Part shown: positions 16,122 through 17,337 of the stretch, one piece after another | How positions within the stretch are numbered: the first letter of the stretch is position 1 | Layout of the letters: each line of letters begins with the position of its first letter | Source: an uncultured Steroidobacter sp. | Lineage (GTDB): Bacteria > Pseudomonadota > Gammaproteobacteria > Steroidobacterales > Steroidobacteraceae | Assembly (NCBI GenBank): GCA_946478975.1 | Contig: CAMLEO010000137.1 | Coordinates: 1 to 17,337 of the forward strand | Length of the DNA stretch: 17,337 bases | Direction of reading: 5' to 3' | Made by a program: the position numbers and the translations under genes | Notes under the pieces: generated by a model | What the model saw: the letters and a program-made list of their open reading frames with translations, nothing else | Database searches by the model: none | What the model was told of the DNA's origin: nothing

Positions 16122-16155
16122 CCGTCACGGGACTGTAATAATACGTTGTTGTAAT
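16122..16155 (+). promoter_or_regulatory. Pho box and -10 of the phoB promoter
   Basis: CCGTCAC (16122-16128), spacer GGGA, then CTGTAAT (16133-16139) form an 11-base-period repeat. The matches to the PhoB half-site CTGTCA(T/C) are 6 of 7 in each half, allowing C or T at the last base of each. Exactly ten bases later lies TGTAAT (16150-16155), 5 of 6 to the consensus -10, which is the spacing seen in E. coli Pho promoters such as phoA. Transcription would begin near 16162. PhoB autoregulation of phoBR is established in E. coli; here it is predicted. Confidence 0.6.
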
Positions 16156-16183
16156 GTGCCGCGAGGTCACCTTGCAAACGTCA

Positions 16184-16879
16184 ATGGCAACCAAGCAGAT
16201 TCTGATCGTCGAGGATGAGCGTCCCATCCGCGAAATGATTGCGTTCGGACTGCGGCGAAGCGGATTCGAAGTCCGCGAAGCCGCCGATGTCAGCGCCGCG
16301 CGCGCTGCCATCGCAGATCAACGGCCAGATTTGGTGTTGATCGACTGGATGCTCCCGGATATGAGCGGTCTGGAGCTCACCCGCGCCTTGAAGCGCGACA
16401 AGGAGACGCAGGAGGTGCCCGTCATCATGTTGACGGCGCGTGCCGACGAGCAGGATAAAGTGATGGGCCTCGACAGCGGCGCCGACGACTACGTCACCAA
16501 GCCGTTTTCGCCTCGCGAGCTCCTGTCCCGCATCAACGCGGTGCTGCGCCGGTCGAGCAACGGCAGCGGCGAGGAGCTGATCGAGGCGGAAGGCCTGGTG
16601 CTGGATGCGGCCGGCCACCGCGTCACCGTGGGTGACCGCACTGTGCAACTGGGGCCGACGGAGTATAGGTTGCTGTCGTTCTTCATGACTCACGCGGAGC
16701 GGGTGTACAGTCGTGCCCAACTCCTCGATCGAGTGTGGGGCGGCAATGTTTATGTGGAAGAACGAACGGTCGATGTGCACATCCGCCGCCTGCGCAAGGC
16801 GCTCGAAGCTTTCAACTATGACCGTTTCATCCAGACCGTACGAGGCTCGGGATACCGCTTCTCAACGCGCGCGGAGTAG
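16184..16879 (+). CDS. phoB: Phosphate regulon response regulator PhoB
   Basis: A two-domain OmpR-type response regulator that, once phosphorylated by PhoR in low phosphate, binds Pho boxes and activates the Pho regulon. The receiver is residues 1-120, with acidic pocket E10/D11, phospho-acceptor D54 (LIDWMLP), T84 and K106 (VTKPFSPRELLSRINAVLRR). The winged-helix DNA-binding domain (about 135-231) contains GPTEYRLLSFFMTH, WGGNVYVEERTVDVHIRRLRK and TVRGSGYRFST, almost identical to other PhoB proteins. I use the ATG at 16184 (231 residues, MATKQILIVEDE like homologues), but a TTG at 16172 with GAGGT four bases upstream is in frame and could be the true start, adding four residues. phoR follows after 3 bp. 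A Pho-box-like repeat lies upstream. Confidence 0.96.
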   Translation: MATKQILIVEDERPIREMIAFGLRRSGFEVREAADVSAARAAIADQRPDLVLIDWMLPDMSGLELTRALKRDKETQEVPVIMLTARADEQDKVMGLDSGADDYVTKPFSPRELLSRINAVLRRSSNGSGEELIEAEGLVLDAAGHRVTVGDRTVQLGPTEYRLLSFFMTHAERVYSRAQLLDRVWGGNVYVEERTVDVHIRRLRKALEAFNYDRFIQTVRGSGYRFSTRAE

Positions 16880-16882
16880 GCG

Positions 16883-17337
16883 TTGAAAAAGATATTCAGC
16901 GCCTTTTCGCCCTCGGGCTGGCAATCCGTTTCCCGGCTCGGGATCGCGCTGTTCCTTGCATTCATTGTCGGCTTGATGACGGGGCGCATCGCGCGGGTCA
17001 TGGCGATCACGCTCGGTGTGTATTCCGTCGTGCAGCTATGGAATGTGCTGCGGGTGGAGTACTGGCTGCGACATCGACGCGTCGAGTCGCCGCCGGACAT
17101 CAGCGGCGTATGGGGTGAAGTGGTGACGATCATCAGCCGCATCTATCGACGTAAACAGTTTCATCGTGCGCGCGTGACGGCGCTGCTGCGTGAGTTCCGG
17201 CGCTTGACCACGGCGATGCCCGAAGGCGCGGTGCTGCTCGGGCCGGATCACGAAATTCTCTGGTTCAACCGTCGCGCCGGCGAGTGGCTGCGGCTGCGGC
17301 GCAAGCGTGACGTCGGCATTCGCATCGAGAACCTGGT
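16883..17337 (+). CDS. phoR: Phosphate regulon sensor kinase PhoR (5' part, cut by window end)
   Basis: The reading frame from the TTG at 16883 is open to the window end: 151 codons plus two bases. GGAG (16873-16876), within the last codons of phoB, lies six bases before the TTG, so the two genes are translationally linked. Residues 16-34 and about 39-56 are two hydrophobic helices with almost no periplasmic loop, as in PhoR. PDISGVWGEVVTIISRIYRRK (72-92) is the typical linker after the helices, and RFRR-like FRRLTTAMPEGAVLLGPDHEILWFNRRA starts the PAS domain. The histidine kinase domains lie beyond the window. PhoR phosphorylates or dephosphorylates PhoB in response to phosphate, usually through PhoU and the Pst transporter; those genes are not in this window. 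Confidence 0.92.
   Translation, partial: MKKIFSAFSPSGWQSVSRLGIALFLAFIVGLMTGRIARVMAITLGVYSVVQLWNVLRVEYWLRHRRVESPPDISGVWGEVVTIISRIYRRKQFHRARVTALLREFRRLTTAMPEGAVLLGPDHEILWFNRRAGEWLRLRRKRDVGIRIENL

Noticed and set aside
1..17337. CRISPR arrays, tRNA or rRNA genes, insertion sequences, toxin-antitoxin or phage genes
   Set aside because: No regularly spaced repeats, tRNA-like cloverleaf, transposase or integrase-like product was found on reading both strands. Gene content looks like ordinary chromosome.

Overview
The window is a GC-rich (by eye roughly 60 percent), densely coded chromosomal segment from a Gram-negative bacterium, most likely a gammaproteobacterium of the Xanthomonadales/Nevskiales/Steroidobacter type. 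The pointers are a yoaA-like helicase gene directly before tsaB (the same order as in Escherichia coli), a PhoB very close in sequence to Pseudomonas and Xanthomonas PhoB, a GTP-type PEP carboxykinase, and a TonB-dependent outer-membrane receptor with a C-terminal aromatic residue. I see no rRNA, tRNA, CRISPR array, insertion sequence or phage gene.

Layout. Positions 1-235 (-) hold the start of a small membrane protein cut by the window edge. Divergent from it, 519-2156 (+) encodes a secreted, cysteine-rich protein with FG-GAP/VCBS-like calcium-loop motifs and no recognised function. A secreted M28 zinc metallopeptidase (2310-3794, -) lies back to back with a soluble class III adenylate cyclase fused to an FHA domain (3941-4855, +), which is followed by an SPFH/band-7 lipoprotein (4942-5748, +). 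Next is the most distinctive locus: a beta-helix-like lipoprotein (5946-7514) and a large TonB-dependent receptor (7605-10274), separated by a 14-bp-stem hairpin and preceded by a Pho-box-like direct repeat. A small lipoprotein (10361-10894, +) and pckG (10962-12725, -) converge on a shared bidirectional terminator. pckG has a consensus -10 and a perfect palindrome at its predicted start point. The last stretch is all on the + strand: a small secreted DUF11-like protein, a YoaA/DinG-type iron-sulfur helicase, tsaB, phoB and the first 151 codons of phoR.

How the genes may fit together. phoB carries a Pho-box-like repeat with a -10 in the correct register, consistent with PhoB autoregulation. 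A similar repeat, more weakly supported, precedes the lipoprotein/receptor pair, so that pair could be a phosphate-starvation uptake system for an unknown phosphorus-containing substrate. This is inference from motif matches. The helicase and tsaB are housekeeping genes (genome maintenance; tRNA t6A synthesis), and pckG is central carbon metabolism. The best candidate for an undescribed system is the lipoprotein/receptor pair with its hairpin and putative operator. The cyclase-FHA protein with its SPFH lipoprotein neighbour comes second.
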